Below are positions 1-8,274 of a stretch of DNA of 20,869 bases, one piece after another (position 1 is the stretch's first letter; the number at the start of each line of letters is the position of its first letter). Source of the stretch: JBFGCA01 sp041567315 (GTDB lineage: Bacteria > Acidobacteriota > Thermoanaerobaculia > Multivoradales > JAHEKO01); contig JBFGCA010000086.1 in assembly GCA_041567315.1 (NCBI GenBank), positions 1 to 20,869 of the forward strand, given 5' to 3'. Made by a program: the position numbers and the translations under genes. Under the pieces are notes generated by a model. It made no database searches and was not told the origin of the DNA. It saw only the letters and a program-made list of their open reading frames with translations.

Positions 1-2
1 AG

Positions 3-2327
3 CCGCCCACGATCCGCGTCGGGGTGGTGGTGGACGGCCCCTGGCCCGGCAACGACGAGGTGCGCGCCCTCACCATCGAGGAGGTCCGCACCCTCACCGA
101 GGGCGAGTTCGACGTCCGGTTCCCGGAGGAGATCTATCTCGTCGGCGACTGGACCTACGGGCGGGCGCGCGAGAACGTCGAGCGGCTGCTCGCCGACCCC
201 GGGGTCGACGTGGTGCTGACCTGGGGGGTGCTGGCCTCCCACGCCGTCTGCTGCTCCCTGGAGCTGGCCAAGCCGGTGGTGGCCCCGGTGGTGCTCGACC
301 CACGGCTCCAGGGGCTGCCGCTGGTCGACGGGGCGAGCGGCGTCCGCAACCTGAGCTACGTGTCGCTCGACAGCAAGATCGGCGAGGAGCTGGCGGTCTT
401 CCGGCGCATCGTGCCCTTCCGCAAGGTCGCCTTCCTGGGCACCAGCGCCTTTTTCGAGGCGATTCCCCAGCTGCCGATGCGCACCATGGAGCGCACCGCG
501 GCGCTCGGCTACAGCGTCGATTACATCCCCGTCGGCCGCTCGGTGGAGGAGGCGCTGGCGGCGATCCCGGCCGACGTCGAGGCGGTCTACGTCTGGCCGC
601 TCTTCGAGCTGCCGCCGGCCGACCAGCGGCGGCTGATCGAGGCCCTCAACGAGCGCCGGCTGCCCAGCTTCTCGGGCTGGGGCAGCGAGGACGTGGAGGC
701 GGGGATGCTGGCCACCGCCACCGCCGACGACTTCTTTCCGCGGCTCACCCGCCGGGTGGCCCTCAACCTGCAGCGCATCCTGCTGGGCGAGGAGGCGGGG
801 ACGCTGCCGGTCCGGTTCGCCTTCCGCGGCGACGTGGTGATCAACCTCGAGACCGCCCGCCGGATCGGGGTGTCGCCGAGCTGGGACGTGCTGGTGGAGG
901 CGCGGCTCCTCCACCCCGAGGGCGCCGACCTGCCCGGCATGTCGCTGGCGCAGGCGGTCGACGAGGCGGTGCGGGTGAATCTCGATCTGGTGGCCCGGCA
1001 GCGGGCGGTGGCGGCCGGCGAGCAGGAGATCGCCCGCGCCCGTGCGGTGCTGCGGCCGCAGGCCGATCTGTCGGTCCTCGGGCTCCAGATCGACGACGAC
1101 CGGGCGGCCGCCAGCTTTGGCCAGCAGGCCGAGCGCTCGCTGACCGGATCGGCCGGGCTCTCGCAGCTCCTGTTCTCGGACGTGGCGCTCGCCAACCTCG
1201 TCGTCCAGCGCCGGTTGCAGGTGGGGCGCGAGCGCCAGCTCGAGGCCCTGCGTCTGGACGTGGCGCTCGAGGCGGCGACGACCTATCTCGACCTGCTGCG
1301 GGCCAAGAGCCTGGTCGAGATCCGCCGCAACAACCTGGAGGTCACCCGCGCCAACCTGGAGCTGGCCGAGCTGCGGCGCACCATCGGCGCCGCCAACCCC
1401 GCCGAGGTGTTCCGGTGGGAGAGCCAGCTCGCCACCGACCGCAAGGCGCTGATCGAGGCCACCGCCGGGCAGCGGGTGGCCGAGGTGGCGCTCAACCGCA
1501 TCCTGCACCGCGACCTGGGGCAGCGGTTCGTGACCGCCGAGGTGGACCTCGACGATCCGCAGCTCATCACCGGGCAGGACCGCTTCGCCGGCTACATCGA
1601 CACCCCGCTGCGATTCGCGGCGCTGGCCGACTTCGTGGTCCGCGAGGGTCTGGGGGTGGCCCCCGAGCTGGCCGGGCTCGAGGCGGGGATCGAAGCCGCC
1701 GAGAGGGCGCTGGCGGCGGCGCGGCGGGCCTACTGGGCGCCCACTCTCGCCCTCCAGGCCGGGGTCGACGAGCGGTTCTCCGAAAGCGGCGCCGGGGCCG
1801 ACGCGGGCGTCACCGGCCTGCCCTTCGAGCTGCCGGCGGCCGACGACACCGACTGGAGCATCGCGCTCTCCGCCACGCTGCCGATCTTTGCCGGCGGCGC
1901 CCGGGCCGCCGAGGTGGTCCAGGCCGAGGAAGAGGCGACCCGGCTGCGGCTCGAGTACCAGTCGGCGGCCGAGAGGATCGAGCAGCGGATCCGCTCCGCC
2001 CTGGAGGTGGCCCGCGCCTCGTATGCGGGGATCGAGCTGGCCCGGCAGGCGGCCGCCGCCGCCGGCAAGGGCCTCGAGCTGGTCTCCGACGCCTACGCCC
2101 GCGGCGCGGTGTCGATCCTCGACCTGCTCGACGCCCAGGCGGCGGCGCTCAACGCCGACGAGCTGGCGGCCAACGCGGTCTATGATTTCTTCATCGATCT
2201 GATGGAGGCGCAGCGGGCCGCCAACCGCTTCGACTTTTTCATGACCGCGGAGGAGCTGGACGGCTGGTTCCGGCGGTTGGAGGAGCACTTCGCGGTCCAG
2301 GGGCTGCGGCCGCAGGGAGCAGAGTGA
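3..2327 (+). CDS. Substrate-binding-like domain fused to TolC-family outer-membrane efflux protein (5' partial)
   Basis: The reading frame is open to the left edge, and the residues before the first GTG (position 24) already look like the first strand of a binding-protein fold (IRVGVVVDGPWPG). The true start is therefore outside the window. From position 3 to about 860 the product resembles the ABC_sub_bind type of periplasmic binding domain, ending in the typical segment VVINLETARRIGVSPSWDVL. From about 939 (MSLAQAVDEAVRVNLDLV) to about 2290 it carries the two repeated long-helix OEP units of a TolC-type channel, including GAVSILDLLDAQAAALNADE near the end. TolC proteins trimerise to form the outer-membrane exit duct of tripartite pumps. 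The adaptor and permease genes follow directly, so this is most likely their exit duct. The binding-domain fusion is unusual; that it senses or delivers a substrate is inference. The stop TGA overlaps the next ATG (TGATG), which implies translational coupling. Confidence 0.85.
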   Translation, partial: PPTIRVGVVVDGPWPGNDEVRALTIEEVRTLTEGEFDVRFPEEIYLVGDWTYGRARENVERLLADPGVDVVLTWGVLASHAVCCSLELAKPVVAPVVLDPRLQGLPLVDGASGVRNLSYVSLDSKIGEELAVFRRIVPFRKVAFLGTSAFFEAIPQLPMRTMERTAALGYSVDYIPVGRSVEEALAAIPADVEAVYVWPLFELPPADQRRLIEALNERRLPSFSGWGSEDVEAGMLATATADDFFPRLTRRVALNLQRILLGEEAGTLPVRFAFRGDVVINLETARRIGVSPSWDVLVEARLLHPEGADLPGMSLAQAVDEAVRVNLDLVARQRAVAAGEQEIARARAVLRPQADLSVLGLQIDDDRAAASFGQQAERSLTGSAGLSQLLFSDVALANLVVQRRLQVGRERQLEALRLDVALEAATTYLDLLRAKSLVEIRRNNLEVTRANLELAELRRTIGAANPAEVFRWESQLATDRKALIEATAGQRVAEVALNRILHRDLGQRFVTAEVDLDDPQLITGQDRFAGYIDTPLRFAALADFVVREGLGVAPELAGLEAGIEAAERALAAARRAYWAPTLALQAGVDERFSESGAGADAGVTGLPFELPAADDTDWSIALSATLPIFAGGARAAEVVQAEEEATRLRLEYQSAAERIEQRIRSALEVARASYAGIELARQAAAAAGKGLELVSDAYARGAVSILDLLDAQAAALNADELAANAVYDFFIDLMEAQRAANRFDFFMTAEELDGWFRRLEEHFAVQGLRPQGAE

Positions 2328-3442
2328 TGAGAAGAGGACTTTGCGGGCCGCTGCCGGCCCTGGTCGTTGCGGCGGCGCTGGGCGCCTGCGGTGCGGAGGC
2401 GCCCGAGACCGAGCCGGAGCTGCGGCCGGTGCGCACGGTGAGGGTGGCGGCGACCGGGGCGGAGACCGAGCGGACGCTGGCCGGGGTGGCCCGCGCCGGC
2501 GTCGAGTCGCGGCTCAGCTTCCGGGTCGCCGGCACCGTCCAGGCGGTGGAGGCGGCGCTCGGCGACCGGGTGCGCCGCGGCCAGGTGCTGGCGCGGCTCG
2601 ACCCCACCGACTACGAGCTCAAGGTCGAGGAGGCGGAGGCGGCGGTGGCGCAGGGCGAGGCGGCGCTGCGCCGCGCCGAGGCGGACTACGACCGGGTGCG
2701 GGCGCTGTACGAGAACAACAACGCCTCGAAGAGCGAGCTCGACGCCGCCCGCGCCGGCGCCGAGTCGGCCGAGGCGCAGGTCCAGGCGGCGGCCAAGCGC
2801 CTGGCGCAGGCCCGCCAGCAGGTGGGCTACGCGGTGCTGCGCGCCCCGGCCGACGGCGCCATCGCCAAGGTGGACGTCGAGGTCAACGAGAACGTCGGCG
2901 CCGGCCAGGAGGTGTTCCTGCTGAACTCGGTCGCCCAGCCCGAGGTCCGGGTCGGCGTGCCCGAGGTGCTGATCGCCGCGGTCGAGGTCGGCCAGCCGGT
3001 GAGCGTCCGCTTCGACGCCCTCGCCGGTCGCCGCTTCGCCGCCGAGGTCCGCGAGGTCGGGGTGGCGGTCACCGGCGCCGCCTCCACCTTCGAGGTGACC
3101 GCCCGGCTCACCGAGCCGGCGCCGCAGGTCCGCTCCGGCATGGCGGCCGAGGTGACCTTCCGCTTCCGCGAGCCGGGCGGCGGCGAGCGGCTGGTGGTGC
3201 CGGCGGTGGCGGTGGGCGAGGACCGCCAGGGCCGCTTCGTCTTCGTGCTCGAGGACGGGGGCGGTGGGGTGGGGACGGTGCGCCGCCGCTCGGTGGAGGT
3301 GGGCGGCGTCGCGGGCACCCTGGCCGGCATCGAGATCGCCGGGGGACTCGAGGCGGGCGAGCAGGTGGTGACCGCCGGCGTCCGCGTCCTCAGCGACGGC
3401 ATGAAGGTCCGCGTCCTCGAAGGGCAGACGGGCGGCGGATGA
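2327..3442 (+). CDS. RND efflux periplasmic adaptor, lipoprotein (HlyD/MFP family)
   Basis: This is a membrane-fusion protein that would bridge the RND permease and the TolC-like duct. ATG 2327 is preferred over GTG 2324: it overlaps the upstream stop and gives a clean lipoprotein signal peptide with lipobox L18-G-A-C21. A lipoyl/barrel-sandwich half lies around residues 60-90 (GDRVRRGQVLARLDPTDYEL). An Ala/Glu/Arg-rich alpha-hairpin follows (about 95-165), then the second lipoyl half (APADGAIAKVDVEVNENVGAGQEV, split here by the usual turn), a beta-barrel and a membrane-proximal domain ending in VRVLEG. At 371 aa it has the usual length for RND adaptors. The stop overlaps the permease start by four bases (ATGA). 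Family assignment is secure; the substrate is unknown. Confidence 0.93.
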   Translation: MRRGLCGPLPALVVAAALGACGAEAPETEPELRPVRTVRVAATGAETERTLAGVARAGVESRLSFRVAGTVQAVEAALGDRVRRGQVLARLDPTDYELKVEEAEAAVAQGEAALRRAEADYDRVRALYENNNASKSELDAARAGAESAEAQVQAAAKRLAQARQQVGYAVLRAPADGAIAKVDVEVNENVGAGQEVFLLNSVAQPEVRVGVPEVLIAAVEVGQPVSVRFDALAGRRFAAEVREVGVAVTGAASTFEVTARLTEPAPQVRSGMAAEVTFRFREPGGGERLVVPAVAVGEDRQGRFVFVLEDGGGGVGTVRRRSVEVGGVAGTLAGIEIAGGLEAGEQVVTAGVRVLSDGMKVRVLEGQTGGG

Positions 3443-6400
3443 GCCTCACCCGCGCGGCGATCGAGAAGAACCGGGTCACCTTCGTACTGCTGGGGGTGCT
3501 GGCGGTGGCCGGGATCGGCGCCTACCGCGGCATGCCGCAGGCCGAGGATCCCGGGTTCACCATCCGCACCGCGATGGTGCTGACCTACTTCCCCGGCGCC
3601 AGCCCCGAGCGGGTCGAGCAACTGGTGACCGACAAGCTGGAGAAGGCGATCCAGGAGATCCCGCAGCTCGATTTCGTCAACAGCCAGTCCAAGGTCGGGG
3701 TGTCGATCGTCTTCGTCAACATCCAGGAGCGCTACAAGCAGATGCGCCCGATCTGGGACGACCTGCGGCGCAAGGTGGAGCGGGTGGTGCCGGACCTGCC
3801 CGACGGCGTGGTCGGGCCGTTCGTCAACGACGAGTTCGGCGACGTCTTCGGCACCATCGTCACCGTCACCGGCGACGGCTACACCTACGCCCAGCTCAAG
3901 CAGGTGGCCGACGAGGTGCGCGACGAGCTGCTGCTGATCGGCGACGTCGCCAAGGTCGAGATCTACGGCGCTCAGGATGAGCGGGTCTTCGTCGAGTACA
4001 ACAACGCCCGGCTCGCCGAGCTGGGTCTTTCGCCGCTGCAGCTCCGCCAGACCCTGGAGAGCCGCAACATCATCAACCCGGGCGGCGACATCCGCACCGC
4101 CGACGAGGAGATCGTCTTCGAGCCGACCGGCAACTTCGAGTCGATCGAGGACCTGGGCCGCACGGTGCTCACCCTGCCGGGCCGCGGTGAGCTGCTCTAC
4201 CTGCGCGACGTCGCCACCATCCGCCGGGGCTACGTCGACCCGCCGCGGAGCAAGCTGAAGGCCAACGGCGAACCGGCCCTGGCGCTCGCCGTCTCGCTCC
4301 GCGAGGGCGGCAACATCCTCGACCTCGGCGAGGCGGTCGACGCCACCATCGAACGGGTGCGGGGGAGCTACCCCCACGGGGTGCGCTTCGACTTCATCGC
4401 CCGTCAGGCCGACGCCGTCCGCCGCAAGGTCGACGACTTCGTCGGCAATCTGGCGCAGGCGGTGGCGATCGTGCTGCTGGTGATGCTGGTCACTCTCGGC
4501 GTCCGCACCGGGCTGGTGGTGGCCAGCCTGATCCCGATGGCCATCGTCACCAGCTTCATCCTCATGGCCCTGCTCGAGGTGGGGATCAACCAGATGTCGC
4601 TGGCGGCGCTGATCATCGCCCTCGGACTGCTGGTCGACAACGCCATCGTCATGTCGGAGTCGATCATGGTGCAGATGGGCGAGGGCAAGCCGGCGGTGGA
4701 GGCGGCGGTCGACTCGGCGGCAGAGCTCCGGTTGCCGCTCTTGACCTCGTCGCTGACCACGGCGGCGGCCTTCCTGCCCATCGCGCTCGCCAGGTCGACC
4801 ACCGGCGAGTACATGACCGCCCTGTTCCAGGTGGTGACCGTCACCCTGCTCTGCTCGTGGGTGCTGTCGCTGACCATGATCCCGCTGTTCTGCGTGCTGT
4901 TCCTGAGACCGCGGCGCAAGGCAGCGACCGCCGGCGGCTTCGAGACCCCGTTCTACCGGCGCTACCGGGGTCTGCTGCTGCTCGGGCTGCGCCACCGGCT
5001 GGTGACCCTGGCGCTGGTCGCCGGCGTCTTCGTCGGCGCCATGGGTCTGCTCAGTCTGGTGCCGGTCATCTTCTTTCCGCCGAACGACCGGCCCGCCCTC
5101 ACCGCCGAGCTGCGGCTGCCGACCGGCACGCCGCTGGCCGCCACCGAGGCGCTGGTCCGCGACGTCGAGGGGTTCATCGAGCGCGAGCTGCTACTGGCGC
5201 CCGAGGACGCGGCCGCCGGCGGTGAAGGGGTGCTCACCTGGGCGAGCTTCATCGGCGAGGGGGCGCCGCGGTTCATCCTGTCGTTCAATCCGGAGCAGGC
5301 CAGTCCCGAGTACGCGATCCTGCTGGCCAACGCCACCAGCCGAGCCTACGTCGACCACGCGGTGGCGCGGCTGCGCGACTACTGCTCGCGCTTCCCCGGT
5401 CTCAAGGCGACGATCGAGCCGCTGCCGCTGGGGCCGCCCTCCGAGAACCCGATCGAGGTGCGGCTGTCCGGGCGCGACCCCGATGCTCTCTTCGTCCTGG
5501 TCGGTGCCGTCCAGCAGAAGCTCGGCGAGCTGCCGGGGACGCGCTCGATCGGCGACGACTGGGGCGCCCGCTCCAAGAAGGTGCTGGTGCGGATCGACGA
5601 AGCGCGGGCGCGGCGCGCCGGGGTGACCAACCAGGACGTGGCGCTGTCGCTGCAGACGGTGTTCTCGGGGTTCGACACCACCGAGTATCGCGAGGACGAC
5701 AAGGTCATTCCGGTGATTCTGCGCTCGGAGCAGGCGGCAGCCGGCCCCCATCAGGTGGGGAGCCTCAACGTCTTCGCCCAGTCGACCGGGCGCTCGGTGC
5801 CGCTCGCCCAGGTGGCCGACGTCGAGCTGGCCTGGCAGCCGTCCAAGATCCTGCGCCGCAACCGCCTGAAGACGGTGACCGTGGAGTCGGACCTCGAGCC
5901 CGGGGTGACCGCCAACGAAGTCAACCGCCTGCTGACCCCGTGGCTGGTCGAGACCTCGGCCGGCTGGCCGCTGGGCTACTCCTGGGAGCTCGGCGGCGAG
6001 CAGGAGGCCTCGGCCACGGCCAACGCCTCGATCGTCGAGCAGCTGCCGATCGCCGGCCTGCTCATCGTCCTGCTGCTGGTCGGCCAGTTCAACTCGCTGC
6101 GGCGCCCGGCCATCATCTTGATCACCATTCCGCTGGGGGTGATCGGGGTGGTCGTCGGGCTGCTCATCATGCGTTCCTACTTCGGGTTCATGACCCTGCT
6201 GGGGATCATCTCGCTGGCCGGCATCGTCATCAACAACGCCATCGTGCTGCTCGACCGCATCAAGATCGAAGTCGAGCAGAACGGCCTCAGCCCACAGCGG
6301 GCGGTGGTCGAGTCGGCCCAGCGGCGGCTGCGGCCGATCCTGCTGACCACGGTGACGACGATCGGCGGTCTGATCCCCCTCTACCTGGGTGGGGGTCCCA

Positions 6401-6531
6401 TGTTCCGCCCGATGGCGGTGGCGATCATCTTCGGACTGGTCTTCGCCACCACCCTCACCCTGGGGGTGGTGCCGGTGCTCTACGCCGCCTTCTTCCGGCT
6501 GCGCTTCAGCGAGTTCGAGTACCGGGCCTGA
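3439..6531 (+). CDS. RND-family efflux permease (AcrB/HAE-type, TriC-like)
   Basis: This is a 1030-aa inner-membrane proton-driven pump of standard RND length. It has TM1 at residues 11-30, a large periplasmic porter/docking loop containing the FPGASPERVEQLVTDKLE motif, and TM helices from about 335. A second periplasmic loop begins near 550, and a final helix bundle ends with GIVINNAIVLLDRI and LTTVTTIGGLIPL. The TM4 proton-relay segment reads GLLVDNAIVMSES: D400 is kept, while the second Asp typical of AcrB is N401. The N-terminal stretch RGMPQAEDPGFTIRTAMV recalls the TriC-like branch of HAE pumps, but substrate class cannot be read from sequence. It is the last gene of a tightly overlapping three-gene operon (ATGA overlap with the adaptor), so duct, adaptor and pump would be made together. 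No neighbouring regulator is visible in the window. Confidence 0.94.
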   Translation: MSLTRAAIEKNRVTFVLLGVLAVAGIGAYRGMPQAEDPGFTIRTAMVLTYFPGASPERVEQLVTDKLEKAIQEIPQLDFVNSQSKVGVSIVFVNIQERYKQMRPIWDDLRRKVERVVPDLPDGVVGPFVNDEFGDVFGTIVTVTGDGYTYAQLKQVADEVRDELLLIGDVAKVEIYGAQDERVFVEYNNARLAELGLSPLQLRQTLESRNIINPGGDIRTADEEIVFEPTGNFESIEDLGRTVLTLPGRGELLYLRDVATIRRGYVDPPRSKLKANGEPALALAVSLREGGNILDLGEAVDATIERVRGSYPHGVRFDFIARQADAVRRKVDDFVGNLAQAVAIVLLVMLVTLGVRTGLVVASLIPMAIVTSFILMALLEVGINQMSLAALIIALGLLVDNAIVMSESIMVQMGEGKPAVEAAVDSAAELRLPLLTSSLTTAAAFLPIALARSTTGEYMTALFQVVTVTLLCSWVLSLTMIPLFCVLFLRPRRKAATAGGFETPFYRRYRGLLLLGLRHRLVTLALVAGVFVGAMGLLSLVPVIFFPPNDRPALTAELRLPTGTPLAATEALVRDVEGFIERELLLAPEDAAAGGEGVLTWASFIGEGAPRFILSFNPEQASPEYAILLANATSRAYVDHAVARLRDYCSRFPGLKATIEPLPLGPPSENPIEVRLSGRDPDALFVLVGAVQQKLGELPGTRSIGDDWGARSKKVLVRIDEARARRAGVTNQDVALSLQTVFSGFDTTEYREDDKVIPVILRSEQAAAGPHQVGSLNVFAQSTGRSVPLAQVADVELAWQPSKILRRNRLKTVTVESDLEPGVTANEVNRLLTPWLVETSAGWPLGYSWELGGEQEASATANASIVEQLPIAGLLIVLLLVGQFNSLRRPAIILITIPLGVIGVVVGLLIMRSYFGFMTLLGIISLAGIVINNAIVLLDRIKIEVEQNGLSPQRAVVESAQRRLRPILLTTVTTIGGLIPLYLGGGPMFRPMAVAIIFGLVFATTLTLGVVPVLYAAFFRLRFSEFEYRA

Positions 6532-6554
6532 GTCCCGCGGAGGGAGCCGGCCCG

Positions 6555-6578
6555 GGCGCCGCAGGGCAGCCCGGCGTC
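6555..6578. terminator. Possible weak bidirectional hairpin between convergent genes
   Basis: A 7-bp inverted repeat (one G-T pair when read on +) with a 10-nt loop lies between the RND permease stop and the convergent sulfatase stop. There is no T-run on either side, so intrinsic termination is only a guess from position. The whole 47-bp gap is extremely GC-rich and chance pairing is easy. Confidence 0.22.
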
Positions 6579-8258
6579 TCAGCGCCGCCGTCGAGGCGGC
6601 TGCAGGTCGCGGCGCGGCGCCACCGTGCCGTTGTACCAGGCGAGCAGCTCGTCGCGGTAGGTGGCGGCGGTCGGCGCGAAGGTCGGGTCGGCGCAGCGGT
6701 TGTCGAGCTCGTGGGGATCGCTCGCCAGATCGTAGGCGAAGCAGCGGCCGCGCGCCGGGTGCTTGAAGCGTGCGCGGTCGACGAAGAACTTGAGGTCGCC
6801 CTCGCGGAAACCGGTGAACCGCGGGAAGTCCAGGAAGAACTCCTGGAGCAGCCCGGGCCGGCCGCGGCCGAAGGTCAGGAAGTAGACCCGCCGCCGCTCG
6901 TCGGGCGCCCCCAGGAGGTCGCGGCCGGGGAGCGCCCCGGCCCCGAACTCCTCGACCGACGCGCCGACCGCGGCCAGCACCGTGGGGACGACGTCGACGT
7001 GCGAAACGTTCCCGGAGCGCCGCTGGACCGGCGCTCGCCGCCGCGGATCGTGGACCAGCAGGGGAACGTGCTGGGTCTCCTCCCACAGATAGACCGAGTG
7101 CTCGAAGAACAGTCGGTTGGCGAACTTCCGGGACAGGTAGAGGTGCTGGCCGAAACTCTCGCCGTGGTCGGAGGTGAGGATCAGCAGGGTGTCCTCGAAG
7201 ACCCCCTGGGCCTCGAGCTGCTCGACCAGCCGCTCGATCAGCGAGTCCACGTATCGAATGCTGCGATCGTACGCGTCGAGCAACGGCTCCCGGCCGCGCC
7301 TCGCCATGCGGTCGAAGGCCCGCCGCCGGAGGGCGTCCGGATAGCGCCGCTCGCGGAGGGCGGCCAGCGCCTGACGCTCGGCCGGGGTCTCGCCGGTGAA
7401 GTCGATCTCGGCCGGCGCCTCGTAGGGCACGTGGGTGTCCGCGAAGTGCAGGAAAAGAAAGAACGGCCGGCCGCGATCCCGGTCGTCGAGGAACTCGAGG
7501 GCGTGAGCCAGGGTGGCCCCGCCCGGCCGTCGCAGCTGGCTGCGCATCAGGTCCCGTAGCACCCAGCGCAGCCGCGGCGGCCCGTAGTACTGGGGCATCT
7601 GGTCGACAAAACGGTCGAAGCCGCGGGTGTAGCCGAAGCGCCCCTGGAGCGTCCAGATCGACACCACGGCCGCGGTCTGATAGCCGCGCTCGCCGAGGAA
7701 GGTGGCCAGCGTCGGCGCTCCGTCGGGGATCTTCAGCCAGTTCATGATCGCCGACACCCGCTTGCGCACCAGCGGCTCGGGCGAGCCGCGGAGCAGCGTC
7801 TGCACTTCGTCGACCTCCTCGAGCGCCTCCTCGTCGAGCTGCTCGTCGGCCAGCTTGAAGACCAGGTCCTCGCCGCAAACCAGCACCCCGACCTGTTGCG
7901 GGTAGAGACCGGTGAGCATCGTCGAGTGCGAGGGATGGCAGGACGGCGCCACCGCGCTCATCCGCTCGAAGACGAAGCTGCCCGGCCGCTTCGCGAGCCG
8001 CTCCAGAAACGGCGTGGTCGGCCGCGGGTAGCCGTGAAGCGGCAGGTGATCGGCGCGCAGCGAGTCGATCGAGATCAGAACGACGTTGCGCAGGGGCTGC
8101 CGGGGGCGGGCGCCCTCGTCATCCGGAACGGCCTCTGCAGCCCCGGCGGCCAGGCTGCCAGCCGGGCCAGCGGGGGCGCCGCCGGCCGGGGCGGCAGCCA
8201 GCAGGACGAGCAGCCAGACCGGCGGCCACCGACGATCGTGGCGGTGGCGCCGGCCCAC
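6579..8258 (-). CDS. Exported sulfatase-family protein (alkaline phosphatase superfamily)
   Basis: The product is 559 aa with a GTG start and a basic N-region followed by a hydrophobic, Ala-rich signal segment (VWLLVLLAAAPAGGAPA), so it should be exported. The sulfatase core follows: a metal-binding strand ISIDSLRADHL (D65), the nucleophile region APSCHPSHSTMLTG (C107), FADTHVPYEAP, and the second metal site LTSDHGESFGQH (D364, H365). In type I sulfatases the C-x-P-x-R motif directs formylglycine formation; here the Arg is His (C-H-P-S-H). It could be a sulfatase, a phosphodiester or phosphonate hydrolase, or another esterase of the superfamily. It starts 16 bp after the gpmI stop and is probably co-transcribed, although the two enzymes would act in different compartments. 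The substrate is unknown. Confidence 0.85.
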   Translation of the reverse strand: MGRRHRHDRRWPPVWLLVLLAAAPAGGAPAGPAGSLAAGAAEAVPDDEGARPRQPLRNVVLISIDSLRADHLPLHGYPRPTTPFLERLAKRPGSFVFERMSAVAPSCHPSHSTMLTGLYPQQVGVLVCGEDLVFKLADEQLDEEALEEVDEVQTLLRGSPEPLVRKRVSAIMNWLKIPDGAPTLATFLGERGYQTAAVVSIWTLQGRFGYTRGFDRFVDQMPQYYGPPRLRWVLRDLMRSQLRRPGGATLAHALEFLDDRDRGRPFFLFLHFADTHVPYEAPAEIDFTGETPAERQALAALRERRYPDALRRRAFDRMARRGREPLLDAYDRSIRYVDSLIERLVEQLEAQGVFEDTLLILTSDHGESFGQHLYLSRKFANRLFFEHSVYLWEETQHVPLLVHDPRRRAPVQRRSGNVSHVDVVPTVLAAVGASVEEFGAGALPGRDLLGAPDERRRVYFLTFGRGRPGLLQEFFLDFPRFTGFREGDLKFFVDRARFKHPARGRCFAYDLASDPHELDNRCADPTFAPTAATYRDELLAWYNGTVAPRRDLQPPRRRR

Positions 8259-8274
8259 GTCGCCGATCCCGGCC

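Noticed and set aside
2341..3438. Long + strand open frame running into the RND permease frame
   Set aside because: It is the +1/+2 shadow of the adaptor gene (Arg/Gly-rich, low complexity). The permease starts at ATG 3439.
2827..4995. 722-codon minus-strand open frame antisense to the efflux genes
   Set aside because: High-GC shadow rich in Asp/Gln/His/Arg with no domain pattern, opposite well-recognised RND genes.
5191..7878. 895-codon minus-strand open frame
   Set aside because: Spans antisense of the permease and an off-frame reading of the sulfatase gene; composition is shadow-like.
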